Source: Nereocystis luetkeana (taxonomy: Eukaryota; Sar; Phaeophyceae; Laminariales; Laminariaceae). Taken from it: a stretch of DNA of 64,000 bases. Location of the stretch: NCBI GenBank assembly GCA_031213475.1, contig JARUPZ010000036.1, forward strand, positions 3,832,359 through 3,896,358, in the 5' to 3' direction. The notes under the pieces were generated by a model. The model was given only the letters and a program-made list of their open reading frames with translations. It was not told the DNA's origin and did no database searches. Shown in pieces: positions 26,345-37,995 of this stretch (its first letter is position 1; every line of letters begins with the position of its first letter). A program made the translations under genes and the position numbers.

Positions 26345-26660
26345 CCTGTCCTACCGGACAAAATGACAAAAAACGGTACACCAATGTCCAGTGTTTTTTT
26401 GCCAGGTTACGGTACCAAAACTATAAAACCCGGAATCAGGGTACACCAAACCCAAGTTAGATGACGTTTCTATCGAGGTACACTTTTTTCTGACAAAATA
26501 TCACTGTTCGTCCGTCCAAGTAAAAATAAAGACAAAAATAGGTACACCAGTGTATTTTTGCCAGTTTACGGTACAAAAAAATAAAACGAGGTAATTCCGG
26601 CACACCAAACCCAAGTTAGATGACGTTTTCTGTCTTGTCGCCCGTTTTCTGGTAAAAAAC
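26345..26660. repeat. Direct duplication of about 135 bp
   Basis: Two diverged copies share GGTACACCA, TTTTTGCCAGKTTACGGTAC, then ACACCAAACCCAAGTTAGAT and GACGTTT. Confidence 0.8.
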
Positions 26661-27864
26661 AATGTCTGGTGTAGTTCATGGTTACGAACAAAAAGACGTG
26701 TACTCATATTCATACAAATAGTCAATCGTAGCTTATTTTTCGGAAGAAATCTCTCTTTTTTTTCGTGTGTGTGCGTGTACTCATAGGACGGCAGCGCGGG
26801 CGATCCCACCGCCGTCGCGGGTGGCAGCAGGTGCTAGCGGGGTTGGAAGGAGGGCAGTCGCCGTTTTCGTGGCTAGGCGTTGCGTGTGCCTCGAGACACA
26901 AGGGAAGCACGAATGGGCAGTGTCCGGCCTCCGAGTAAACATAATCGCACGAGTCTGTACGGTCGTTCAAGATTGCTATTCGAGCGGTGCCTATTCTTGC
27001 GACCAAGCTGAGTTTTCACTGGGAGAGCTAGGAACTCTGAGCACCAACGCTGTCGAGCGGGCGAACGAGGGCCACACCGTGAGCACCGGGATTCACGAAG
27101 GCGTGCGACGGCGCTCACTGAGGCAGGGAGGGAGGAGAGCTTTATCCGTACCGAATCGGTGGTGAGGTGGTCGCGAGACGGGCGGGCGGCGTACGAGGCT
27201 GGGAGAGAAGCTCAGCCGTTCGAGTTTTTTTTTATTTTTTTTTACCGGGGCAAGGTGTTCCATCCAGCCAGGCAGAAAATATTACCAGGTACATGAGAGG
27301 GAACGGGTACGAGTTTTTTTCTTTCCGATTTTTTTTTGTTTCATTTCCATTGTTTTGCGGTGCTGCTGTGCCGTGCTGTGCTTTCTCTTTCGCCCATGCC
27401 ATGCAGCATATCGAAATAAAAAAATAAGTACCCTACCTGGGGTATGTACGTACGTGCGGCATGCGGCGTTCGGCCTGTTTTCCAGAGTGGAGCATAGAGC
27501 TCTTGGCATTTATTTGCGAATCGCCTGTTTACATCTACGAAACTGTTTGGACCGTCTGTTGCATCCCATTCTCGTTCATGAATGCAAGCGCTTTCTCGTG
27601 CTCGTATTCATACGAATAATAGTCAAACGCAGCTCATACCCCCAGGTATTTATTTCTGGATATAACTTCGTACCCAGCAGAAAAACAATTACATGGACGA
27701 CCAAGGAAAACCAACGCATTTACTGCTGTAGTACTAGACTACCGCATCAGACTGCGGTACGAGCGCGTCCTTTCTCGATACCTAAAGTACATTACGACGA
27801 CATTTTCCCCCAAACCTACAACCTACTACTTGCTGCCGCACAAGACTACGAACTCTATTATTAC

Positions 27865-27968
27865 TACGGGGGACCATATTAAATAGGACCTACGCTATAC
27901 ACAAACACCTCTACATTTCGCTATTTTTACCAACCATATTTGGTCCTATTTCCTATGGTCCCCCGTAT
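27865..27968. mobile_element. MITE family A copy 2
   Basis: Begins TACGGGGGACCATATTAAAT and ends with TTTCCTATGGTCCCCCGTA. This copy has CCATATTAAATAGG, an empty version of the site that carries two CCTGGTA units in the copy at 62071. Confidence 0.85.
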
Positions 27969-28872
27969 TAGACTATATAGCACGAGGTACTTTCTACATA
28001 CTTTCTCGATACCTACATTATCACGACCAAAGCGTCCCACGAAGGACGACAGACAACCTACCCTGCTATACCCGTCACCTTCGAGGTCGTGCCTGCGTTT
28101 GGTCATTTGTTCCTTCGGTTCGGGTTGTACGGCGCGTCGAGGCCTCCGAGTTCCGCGCAGCTGCAGTCACCTTTATTTATTTGTTTCGTCTACAGAGTTT
28201 TGTGTAGGGGGGGTGCATGCACGTAACGATCATCGGCGAAAGTTCCCCTTTTTTATGTCTCTCGTCATCTTGGACTTTACCGCGGCGTCTTACTCCGGTG
28301 TATGGGTGTGTTCACGGCACGTCGAAGCCATCGCAATTTGCGCGATTCGACCGTGTGTAACTCTGTTTTGGTTTTATACCTCGAATCTAAGTACCCATGA
28401 GACTCGCGAGGACTCAGTCATTTCATCCTCTCTCCCGATGACTGGGCAGTGGTACTCGGCCGACCTTTTTTTGTTTACGGTATCTAGTTCTAGTCGATGC
28501 AGCAATTTTTTCACTCCACCCAAAATGCACCTGACCTCTGCAGCACAGTTTTATTGCATCGCTGCTGCCTTTTTTTTTTTTTCGCTCCTACCCCAAATAA
28601 ATGCACATACATGTCGTCATTGTTTCTGGTCGACGTCTTCGCGAACGTATCGTTCCTGCTGTTTGACCGCTTTTTTTCTAAGCCCGACCGGTCCCTGAAA
28701 AATTACACACCTCCGTCCAACCTTGTATTGAATGGTAACACCTAGGGAACAGCAGGGCAACGCTTGCCCTGTTCTACAACAATTATTTAGTCTTTTTTTT
28801 TCCTTGTATAGTACCAGATAGTATTTACTGTTCCGGGGGGGGGCGAAACATCCACGATTTTTCCTCCCCAGA

Positions 28873-28960
28873 ATACGCTCCGGGCAGATGTTACCCAGAA
28901 TACTCTCCGGGCAGATGCTACCCAGAACACGCTCCGGGCAGATATGGTAACCACCCAGGG
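28873..28960. repeat. Three tandem copies of a 29 bp repeat
   Basis: CAGAAYACKCTCCGGGCAGA followed by TGYTACC recurs three times with few changes. Confidence 0.9.
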
Positions 28961-29682
28961 GCGGATTGTTTTACGCTCGAAAAATTATTGCGCCGCCCCC
29001 CCCCAACGGGCGTTTACCAGCACCAATACGGTGCGTTTGGAAGGAGCTTCTACGGAGTACAACGAACGTCCAGACGGTGCCGGGTGCTTGGGTCAAAACC
29101 TCAAGCAAAACTTTTTTTAAATAATAATGAGTTTTAGGTTACTTTTTTTTCCAGAAAACGTTGGTGCAGCAGCCGACAAAGATGGAGAGATGCGATACGA
29201 GGCCTTCGGGGCATTGTTAGAGGGCTGTCAAGAGGGCTCTCTCGTGCGCGCTACGTGCGGAATTGAATCAAGGTCGACCTTCGGCACCCCTGGAGCACAG
29301 AGTGCTAGATAGTGGGCTACAAACATTTTGGTGTTCGACCCTGTTGAGTGGGGCGCAAGCGCTGAACAAACAGCCAAGGCGTGCAGCGATAAAAGGGACA
29401 ACATGAGTGGTGTGACCAGGAGGTGCATAAAAAAGCCGTCCGCCTTAAAAACTGCCTCTCATCACTACCGCCGCCATTTCTTGTCCTCGCATAATACACC
29501 CCTTTGCTCCACCACACGTACTAAACGTCGATAGTTCTATCTCGAAAGAAACAGAAAAATAACGAACGAGCAAAAATCGTGGCCAACTACTGCTCAAAAT
29601 AAGCGGCACTAACGGGGATAAAAAAAAAACAAAAAAAAAACACACACACACACACAACGAAACGAGAAGAAAAAACTCTCTT

Positions 29683-32600
29683 CTATGTCGCCGCGGGCTC
29701 GCGGAAATCGTACAGATTAACGCTCTCCAACCACCCCTTGTCCTCGGGGTTCACCATGCGCGGGATCTGGTTGATCTTGGGAGACTTGCTGAACCAGAGG
29801 TAGTTCGCGACCGGCTTCCCCGCGTAGAGGTCGTCCGCGTACGCTAGGGCAAGCCTCAGGGCGCGGTTCTCCGACAGAGAGTCCTGCGCGGTAGGGTTAA
29901 TCAAAATCGTTTTCGCCGACAGCGCGCCGCCGAAGCTCTCCGCGATTCTGATTTTTATGGGGTGTTTCCAGCAGTAGGTGTTCATTCACGAAGGGGCAGG
30001 GAGAGGGGGAGGAGGAGGTGAGGGGGTGGCGGGACGGGGACGGGGCGGCTGGAGGGGGGGGCTGGGGTGGCAGGAGGATTGAGAGAGAGCGCGAGCGGAG
30101 CATTCTCGGCATTTTCCTGACGGCAGGGATCATTCGAAATAACAAGGAAAACAGACGCCTCGATGGTCACTTCATTCTCGATATCCATTCTCGATATATT
30201 GATGTTCGGCTGAAGGGAGGTAAGGAGGGGTCGTTAATCCTCCAGACTCACCTCGACGCTCTGCCCGACGCCCCGAAGCCGAACTTGACGTGATCCTCCC
30301 GCTGCAGGACCAGCAAAGGCGAGCCAGAATTATCCGTCACCCACTCCACCGCCTGCAGGAGGGGTTTCGCAAAAACAACAATACGGTCGTAAGGCGGGGG
30401 GGGGGCGGGGGGGGGGGGCGTTGGATCAGATCCGGGTGGTATCAGGGTGTCAAGCTGGAGCCGGGTAACGCTTGTTATAAACTGAACATTGGTATTATCT
30501 CGCACAGTCCGGGGACTGGAAGTAGGCGAGAGACCGAAAACGGCCACAATAAATACAAAACACACTATTGATAAAAACAAGCGCAAAACACTTTTCGGCC
30601 AAAATCAGTTACACACTAAAAACAAGTACAAAACACCCCCCAGGCTGGCCCTGCTATTGGCCAGGCTGACATCGTACCTGGCTTTGGCTCGAAAAGACCA
30701 AGGTATACCGGATTCTGCCTAGCTTTCAACCGATTTTGGCCAGCTTTGAATCGATCAGAGAGGCCATACGTACTCCGTTTTTTCTCTGCGTATGCGTCCG
30801 CGGTGCCTCGGTTGAATTATGTGTTTATGCACACACGCGTACGCTGATTCTAATTCTTCTTCTCTGGGGTGTACGATGTGCTTCAGTTAGCTGTGGCGAT
30901 GTGTACTCTGTTGTTTTCTATGATCACAGGAGTCATATTACAGCACCATGGACACACGCGGCCTTTCGTCCGCACCACCCCACGTCGATATGGTCTCGGG
31001 TTTGGCACGGCCAGATAACCTCGTGCCGAGCACGCGCTTCCGCGTAGGTGGTCGAAAAGCTCCAAAGCTGTCACCGGGGGGGGGGGGGGTACTCATTTTT
31101 GGCTTGCCTTAGACATTTGACCATTGACCACGCATCCCTTTCGTTGTTGATTGCCTAAGACATTTGACCATTGACCACGCATCCCTTTCGTTGTTGCTTG
31201 CCTTAGACATTTGACTATTGACCACGCATCCCTTTCGTTGTTGCTTGCCTTAGACATTTGACCATTGACCACGCATCCCTTTCGAGACCGTCAAGGAGGG
31301 GGGGGGGGGCGCCAGAATAATTACTCTTGGCGCTCCCACCGTGGCGAGACAAAGGAGGCCTGGCGACTCTCTGCAGGTTCAAGTGGAGCCCGTTGTACCT
31401 ATACCCTAAAGAAAACAGTACAGTTCAGATTTTGGAGGTCACACGCTCAACGTGTAGGCGCAAACTAAAAAAACAATATTGTCATGGACAAGAAACACAG
31501 CTCGTGGCGCGCGTTTTTTACCCGGCTTTAGTATGTACCTGGGTTTGACCCAAATGGATCAGGTATACCTGATTTTGGCCACTGCCCCAACAAAAACTAC
31601 AAACGACCCATGGACCCCATCGAATCACGCCCCAAGCCACGCCCCAAGCCACGCTGTCGAAAACGTCCCGGTCCACAGTTGACGGGTCAGTCCTCGAGTC
31701 ACGCTGTCAAAGATGGGTCAAATACGGCCCGGCCCACCTTTGACGCCAGCGCCTCGTCCGTCAGAATTCGCGCAGCGAAGAAGTTAGGCTTCGTCGGCGG
31801 CTTGCTTCCCAGAAGACCCTCGGCTTTCAGCCTGTCATACGCAGGGAAAATCAACTGCCGCCGAGACGAGATAGACAGCATAACGCAGTCACAGGCAGGA
31901 AAAGGGGTAGGGTGGGGGCGGGGGCGGGGGGGGGGCGGAGTGGGTAAGGGGCCGCGGTGAGGCTGATCGCGCACTCCTCTGTAACTACGTACCGCTAAGC
32001 CCTCCCTCTCCCTCGTACCACGGTAGATACACGCGGTTTTGCCTCTAAACAAATGTCGACAAGCGGCTCGGAGATGCAGGTGGAGTATCGTTTTGCAGCA
32101 GCAGAACGGGGGACTAAGAGGGGGGGCATTTACTCGCGGCACCCAGGGCGGACGGACCACCACGCCCGCCAGGCTATCTGCCGGAGACGAAAAGCGACCA
32201 AACAAATATGACGCCCCGCGAAAAACAACGCGTGCTCCAAGCTTCAAAACCACCACGAGGCCTCCTTCCTCTCTCTCTCTCGTCCATTGACGTTGCCTCT
32301 TCCCCTCGCGCTGTTCTGCAATCCCTGTCAGCCTCGCCGACATTGCGGGAACAACCTACCAGCATCAGCATTGCGGTCGCCCCGATTCAAGAGAGGTGCG
32401 GTACAGGGCGAGCACGACTGTCTTCACTAGCTTTCTCTCTCATTCAAAAGTGGGCATGATCATGCACCTGATGATATTCTTAGCGTAGGCGGCTCCCGCC
32501 GATCTCGCCCATCTTAACTCCTTTCGGACAGCAGTCCCGTTTTGGGGGCAAGCCTCTCGAAATTCTACGCACTGCAGTTTGTCCCCGAAGCGGGACTGCA

Positions 32601-35600
32601 GCCTTAACAGGGTTAATCGTGATGCCATTTAGTCGTGCCCTCTCTTAAGTCGGGGCACCCGCTGCTGTACTTGGAATCACGCTCTGTATATTTACCTGAG
32701 CTACTGTAGAGTAACGGTCCACCCGCCGTATTTTTGAACCGTCAAGGCCTCTTTACCCTCCTACTCGTACGGGAGACCATGTTAAACAGGACCTGCGGTA
32801 CACACAAAAACCTATATATTTCGCTTTTTTTATCAACAAGATTTGGTCCTATTTACTATCGTCCCCCGCAGTAGTATGCTACTTCACACCATTGGTACTT
32901 GATGATCTAGATCTGTCAGGGGACATAGATATACTCCTGATCTGTAGGATACAGCTCACGCTACCTGGTGGGAGCGGTATGTACAACCTTGCATGATCCA
33001 ACACATGTTTTCTGGATTGGATCTGTACGATAAGGACCCTGCACAGCTCCTGAGAGCGGCAGGTTAATGTATAGATGATCTATCTGTAGATGATCTATCT
33101 TTATATGGACTATCTGTAGATGACATATCTGTATATGATATATCTGTAGATGGACTATCTGTAGATGATCTATCTGTAGTTCATCTATCTGTATATCATC
33201 TACTGTATCTGTAGAGGAGGCTGCCCGCCATATGGGCAAGAACGCCGGTCAATCATCGCCTCGCCTTTACCGGTAAAAGGGCCAGGCTATGACTAAGAGC
33301 ATCAATATGGTCAATCGCAACTTCTTCAGAACAAAAAGAAAAAAAGATGCCTTTGCTGAGACAAAACACGCATCCTCGACAAAACGCATTACTATGGTGG
33401 GGTGCCCCCACGTTCCGCGGCGGCCGGTCCCCTTCTTAGACGAAACCACACAGTAAGTAGACAAAAGTAGGCCACAATGCGTGACGGAGCTTTTCGCTGG
33501 CCTTGCGTGTGGAGGCGTGCGGGTGTGGGTCCGTCCCTAGAGTAGATCAACCGCGTGGGGTCAACCCCGGCATGCCGGGCCACATCGTCTACTACCAACA
33601 TTACTGGCAAGATGTGCATCACGCCCCCCAAGCCCCCCCCCCCCCCTGCACCTCCTCAACCCTCTCCAAATAACGCCTGTAGCAACTATTGCAAACCCCT
33701 AGATAGGCGCCGCGTGGGGCTGGTCACCCACCCACCGGGGGCACGCTGCTATGCGCAGTAGGGTATACCCCTCTGTTCCTAAACATGGCATCGTTTCGAT
33801 GAGCTATCAACATATATTATATTTTGGGAACACAGTGGCACACGACTCGATTCAGCCTCGACGGAACGACTGATAGTCCACACCGGCTCCCCTCGCTACG
33901 TCCTCGTGCCGAGAATTTCCCTCGGCCGTCAAAGTCATAGGGCCACCGTGCAAAGTGAACGTCAGGTGCAATTCAAGCATTTGACACCTCGGAGAGAGAT
34001 CATTGCGACTACAGCATCTACCGCAGTCACTCGCGTCTGCCCTTGTGAGCAGCCTTGCGAAGGATCTGCATACCATTAGTACAGATCCAGCCCAAGAAAA
34101 AATGCCGCTATTACGGGGGACCATAGTTAGTAGGATCAAATATTGTTAGTGAAAATGGTAAAATATATACCTGGTAGATTTGTATGCATACCATAGGCCC
34201 TATTAACTATGGTCCCCCGTAACATTAATAGATCAAACAGATACATGGACGGGCTCCTCTACCCAGCAACGGCGAGCTAGATCATACGAGATCGGAAATA
34301 AATCTGCCTTGAAAGATTTAGATCGTGAAGTGGGGATCGGCGATCATCCGGCCGAGGCGTGCAACGAATGTTTTGAAGCTGGGCCGAGGTCTATACTCGT
34401 ACAGCCCTGCCTGTTTTTGCCCAAAATGAGGGGAAAAAAAAAAACACCTTGTCAGCGTAGGTCTGGAAGCCCTTGTCGCGGACGTAGGTCACGAAGCCCT
34501 TGAAGTCCGACACGTAGGCGTTCCTCTCCTGCTCTCCCAGGGAGTCCATGCCGCTCTGCAGCACCTGGAAGGCTGTCTCGCTGAAAAAAAAAAGGGGAAG
34601 GGGGGCGGTCGGCGGGTCGCGCAAGCAAAAACCAAACGGTCAAGAAAAAAAAAAACGCTGCGAACATCACTCACCGAAAGCACGTCAAAAGCGCAGCAAA
34701 ATTGCGGCAAAAGCAGGCGTATGGTAAAAAACACCCTCCGCCTACCATCTCTGTCCCCCTCTGCTATAATGACCCCCCCCCCCTATGGTCCTACGACTAC
34801 GGCCATGGATGAGATCGAGCATACATCTCCTATCGAGTGCACCCCCCCCCTCCCCTCCACAAAATCCACCTCGATTATTCGCATGCTATCCCTCCCCACA
34901 CATGACCTGCCCACCTGTCGACCCCGAGCGCCACCAACGGCAAGCCGCGACGCCTCGCCAGGTGGAAAACCGGTCGATATATCTCGAAAGGAAAGGAGCA
35001 GCGCTGCTCCCACTCCGTGGCTAAGGCCAGCTCCGCATCGGCTTGGTCTCGCTCCGGCCCTGGTGCGGCGGCGCTCGCAGTGACACCTCCGGCGACATAT
35101 GCGTCAAGGGCGGGCTGGAACTGCCTCTCTACCTGTTCCGTGGGGCGGGGAACACGTGTTGGGTTTAGTTTTTCGAAAGAGAGCGAGGAGGAGAGAGATA
35201 GCGATAGAGAGAGATCGCGATAGTGAGAGAGAAATGTGGATGAATAGAGAGGCGTTTCCGTACTGGGGACGCTACGTCAATCTGTGTTACAGCAAGAAAT
35301 GCCCAGGTACTGCTGCGCGTTATGGTCGTTTTGTGGATGCATCCGAATGTCGTCAGGAAAGCCCGAATCGCGTTCACCTTGAGTTTGTGTGCCTAGGGGG
35401 GGGCGTGGGGACCAACCTCAGCGGATGTTCCAGTCTAACACGTCGTGTGTTGTTACGGCCAATCACGCGTGAAGATTTACCCCGATTCATAAATCATATT
35501 TGGTATTTTCCCAGATTAAGGCCAACGCGGTTTTAACTCGCGATAAAGACAGAAGCGGAGATGGGAACACCTAGATGGGCTTGTTACGGGATGGTCTTGC

Positions 35601-37499
35601 AGTGGGTACACTACTGTACACACAATTGGCGAGCCATAACCACCTCAAGCTCGCCGCAGCTCCCACCCCCTCCATACCGCCAGCACCCCGCACCACTCCA
35701 GCCCCTCCCTGCGCCTCTACCCCCCCCACGCCTCCCCCATTCTGTCGCATGTCCTCCTTCCCCCCAGTATATCTTACCCTCCCCTCAATATGTATAACCC
35801 CCCCTCCCCTACAATATATCTTACCCCCCCCCCTCCCTCCACTATTTTTTACCCCCCCCCCCCCACCGTATTTGTTATCCCTCCCACCTGTTCGAGGCCG
35901 ATAGCGACCTTTTCCTTGAGCTTGGTGGCCACCCTGCCCATCACCCCAGCCGCCGTCTGCTGGTCCACGGCACTTTCTCCGTGCACGCCGAAGAAGACGA
36001 GCTGGTTTTTCGACATTTCCTCCACTAGGTTATTCTGCAAAAGAGACGCGACGCAGACCGGGCGGGTATGTACATACATGGCATCCTCAAGGGGTTTGGA
36101 GGAGGCTTCACAGATCGTACAGATACCTGGTATTCACAGATCGTACAGATATATCATCTACAGATAGATCATCTACATCCTAACCTGCCGTTTATGAGAT
36201 GTTGAGCAGGACATTTACAGCACAGATCCAACCCAGGGAACGCGTCCTAGATCATGCAGATGACACGGCTCCCACCCGGAAACATGAGCTAGATCATACA
36301 GATCATACCGATCATACCGACCATACAGATCAGGGATCTATCTGCCCTGAAAGATCTAGACAATCACGTGGAAATTGCTTTTTTTCGTCCGAGGTGCACA
36401 GGGTCTGCACGGAAGGGGCGGTGGTAGAACGCAACAGTGAGAACCCGCTGGCAGGTGTTGTTTAAACGCTCGAATGATTCTTCTTGTTGCTGGTTGATTC
36501 CGGTGCATTCTGGAGAAGGAAGAACAGCTTCTGCGCCCGGCAATTTCCTTGACGACATACGGCAGTAGGCTGTTCTGCAAAGGACGCGACGCATCACGGA
36601 TGGGTATACTATATTTGAACTGTCCTACTGTGGCTCTACGTAGCTCTATCAACAGCTCTAGCGTTAGTGCTGCCTCTGCGTACTGCTGCAGACTACTGCA
36701 CGAGTCTATAGCAGCGCATAGGTCTGCAGCTCTACACATCAGCAGCAGAAACCTTAGGTAGTGGACTCCTGTGCGAGGTTCCCCGTATGACCATACAATA
36801 CCCTGGTACGTCTCCGCCTGTGATGGTGCTGCTGCACGGGAGTACGAGTCCTGATAATATCATAGCTCGATCGTTACCGCGGTTGCCATCAGGTACCAGG
36901 CGATCTCGATGGGTGTGCAGGTGCTTATTGCTAGTGAGTACGAGTACTCGTAGTGTCGCAAACTACAGCACCCTTCGGGTACTGCTGTACTGATGTACCT
37001 CGTACGCATGATACGATGATTAAACAGGTGCACGCTATGTTGCCTGCAGGTACAACTGCTGTGCAAGCAGTACGAGTACGACCAATATCAGGTTATTAAT
37101 AGTAATATTAGTACGTCGTACAACTGTTAACAGCAAGAATCTGTTGCCATAATCTCGACTCATGATACTGCTGCAGCTTGTACTGATGCACTATATATGA
37201 GCAAGTTTTCCCATCAACACCTCTCAACCGTACCTCCAGATTCTTGGGGAACGGCACCGTGGTGGGAGGGTCCGTGTACTCCACTCGGTACGCCAGCGGT
37301 CTCGGCGACCGTAACCCATCGGGGTTGTCCTCGGGAGGGATGTCAAACTTGTTCTTGTTTCCGATGCCGAACTCGATGCCTCCGAGGTCGATCGCCCGCG
37401 CCGCCTGGGGCCCAAGCGTCGCAGCGGCGAACCCGGCCATGGACGCTCCCGCCAGCAAAAAGTCACCCCGGGTGTTTGCGCTTGCTGGACGTTGCCGTC

Positions 37500-37543
<44 letters not shown>

Positions 37544-37995
37544 CGGTGCTGATCATGCTGTTGGCGTAATGGGAGGTCTTCACCCCGCCCCTCGGTGGGC
37601 ATGCACATGATCCCTGTCGCTGTTACTTCTGTTGCGGTTGCTGTTTTTGCTGCCGTCGCTGCTGCCGAGTAGCAGGTTCCCTGCGGCCGGAACGATCGGC
37701 GGCGGCGCGAGCGAGGGTGGCTCTGAAGCGACGACGACGGCGCCTGGTCCGGCGTGGACAGCAGCACCAGCGAGTGCTTGCTGCGCTCTCCCCCTTGTCG
37801 GTGCGCCTCTGCTACTCCTACATCATGTTTGGTATGTCGAGAGTAGGATGAGGAAGAAGCCAGGTCAGTGCGGCAGGAGGCAGCAGCAGGAAGATGCCGC
37901 CCCACGCCAGGCGAAGAGCGTACCGTGAATGCCTCGCCTGTCGCAGCGAGCGAAACGAGGAGGATAGCTCGGGCACAGGCTGCACTCATTATCAT
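29683..37995 (-). CDS. ChaN-like (DUF399, haem-binding Tiki superfamily) protein, predicted thylakoid lumen
   Basis: Seven exons on the minus strand with matching phases: 37995-37234, 36034-35888, 35132-35014, 34580-34448, 31854-31738, 30352-30252 and 29947-29683 (stop 29685-29683). This gives about 547 residues. The start is MIMSAACARAILLVSL; an ATG six bases further in is also possible. The leader has an ER signal peptide ending EA|F, as in heterokont plastid proteins, then a Ser/Arg-rich transit region with a run of about 13 Gln. A hydrophobic segment ending GPQAARA, typical of lumen transfer, follows. The mature part resembles ChaN/DUF399 proteins: VFFGVHGESAVDQ near the usual GExH position, VAIGLEQVERQFQPALDAYV, then EDHVKFGFG near the C terminus and ILINP. 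Bacterial ChaN binds haem; a plastid haem or tetrapyrrole role is inference. The usual N-terminal GExH motif is altered. Confidence 0.7.
31098..31285. repeat. Four tandem copies of a 57 bp repeat in intron 5
   Basis: Units contain GCCTTAGACATTTGACCATT, GACCACGCATCCCTTTCG and TTGTTG and are nearly identical, so the expansion is recent. Confidence 0.95.
32518..32612. mobile_element. piggyBac-like MITE (family B) copy 1, TTAA target
   Basis: Flanked by TTAA at 32514-32517 and 32613-32616. The ends pair imperfectly: CTCCTTTCGGACAGCAGTCC against GGGACTGCAGCCTTAACAGG. The inner TTTTGGGGGCAAG pairs with TTTGTCCCCGAAG. Confidence 0.75.
32768..32872. mobile_element. MITE family A copy 3
   Basis: Ends TACGGGAGACCATGTTAA and TATTTACTATCGTCCCCCG. 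Lies in intron 4 of the ChaN-like gene. Confidence 0.8.
33065..33215. repeat. GATCTATCTGTA minisatellite
   Basis: About eight imperfect units of roughly 18 bp (TATCTGTAGATGATC and variants). Related GATC-rich tracts occur in the same gene at 34235-34330 and 36100-36370. Confidence 0.85.
34111..34222. mobile_element. MITE family A copy 4, with TACCTGGTA insertion
   Basis: Ends TTACGGGGGACCATAGTTAG and TATTAACTATGGTCCCCCGTAA. The core reads AAAATATATACCTGGTAGAT, while the copy at 3146 has AAATATATAG at the same place. Confidence 0.85.
36100..36370. repeat. GATC-rich repeats in intron 1
   Basis: Repeats of CAGATCGTACAGATA and GATCATACAGATCATACCGA. Parts (AGATCCAACCCA, CTAGATCATACAGATC, CCTGAAAGATCTAGA) also occur in similar order at 34080-34330, indicating a dispersed repeat within this gene. 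Confidence 0.7.
36460..36610 (-). pseudogene. Decayed duplicate of exon 2 of the ChaN-like gene
   Basis: The acceptor TGCGTCGCGTCCTTTGCAG|AACAGCCTA mirrors the real exon 2 acceptor at 36034 (GCGTCGCGTCTCTTTTGCAG|AATAACCTA), 540 bp away. The following sequence can be aligned to exon 2 in protein space (NSLLPYVVKEIAG, then after a frame change GAEAVLP...GINQQQEESF against NNLVEEMSKNQ...AVDQQTAAGV). Only one shifted frame keeps the similarity and no good donor follows, so it is probably not spliced in. An alternative exon remains possible. Confidence 0.5.
37499..37540 (-). repeat. CAG/CTG trinucleotide run coding for polyglutamine
   Basis: About 13 uninterrupted CTG units on the plus strand encode Gln in the transit-peptide region of the ChaN-like precursor, just before the lumen-transfer segment. 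It would be removed on import. Confidence 0.9.

Larger units (their letters stand above)
24881..29682. other. Intergenic region with MITEs and short repeats
   Basis: No gene is supported. The region holds a family D MITE (25487-25727), a duplicated segment of about 135 bp (26345-26660), a family A MITE (27865-27968), a triple 29 bp repeat (28873-28960) and many poly-T or CA runs. The longest open frame, 27940-28698, starts inside the MITE and shows no recognisable protein features. Confidence 0.5.

Noticed and set aside
27940..28698. 252-residue open frame on the plus strand
   Set aside because: It starts inside a MITE terminus, has no recognisable motif and no supporting splice or start context.
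31098..31285. CRISPR array
   Set aside because: The units are contiguous 57 bp tandem copies without unique spacers, in a eukaryotic intron.
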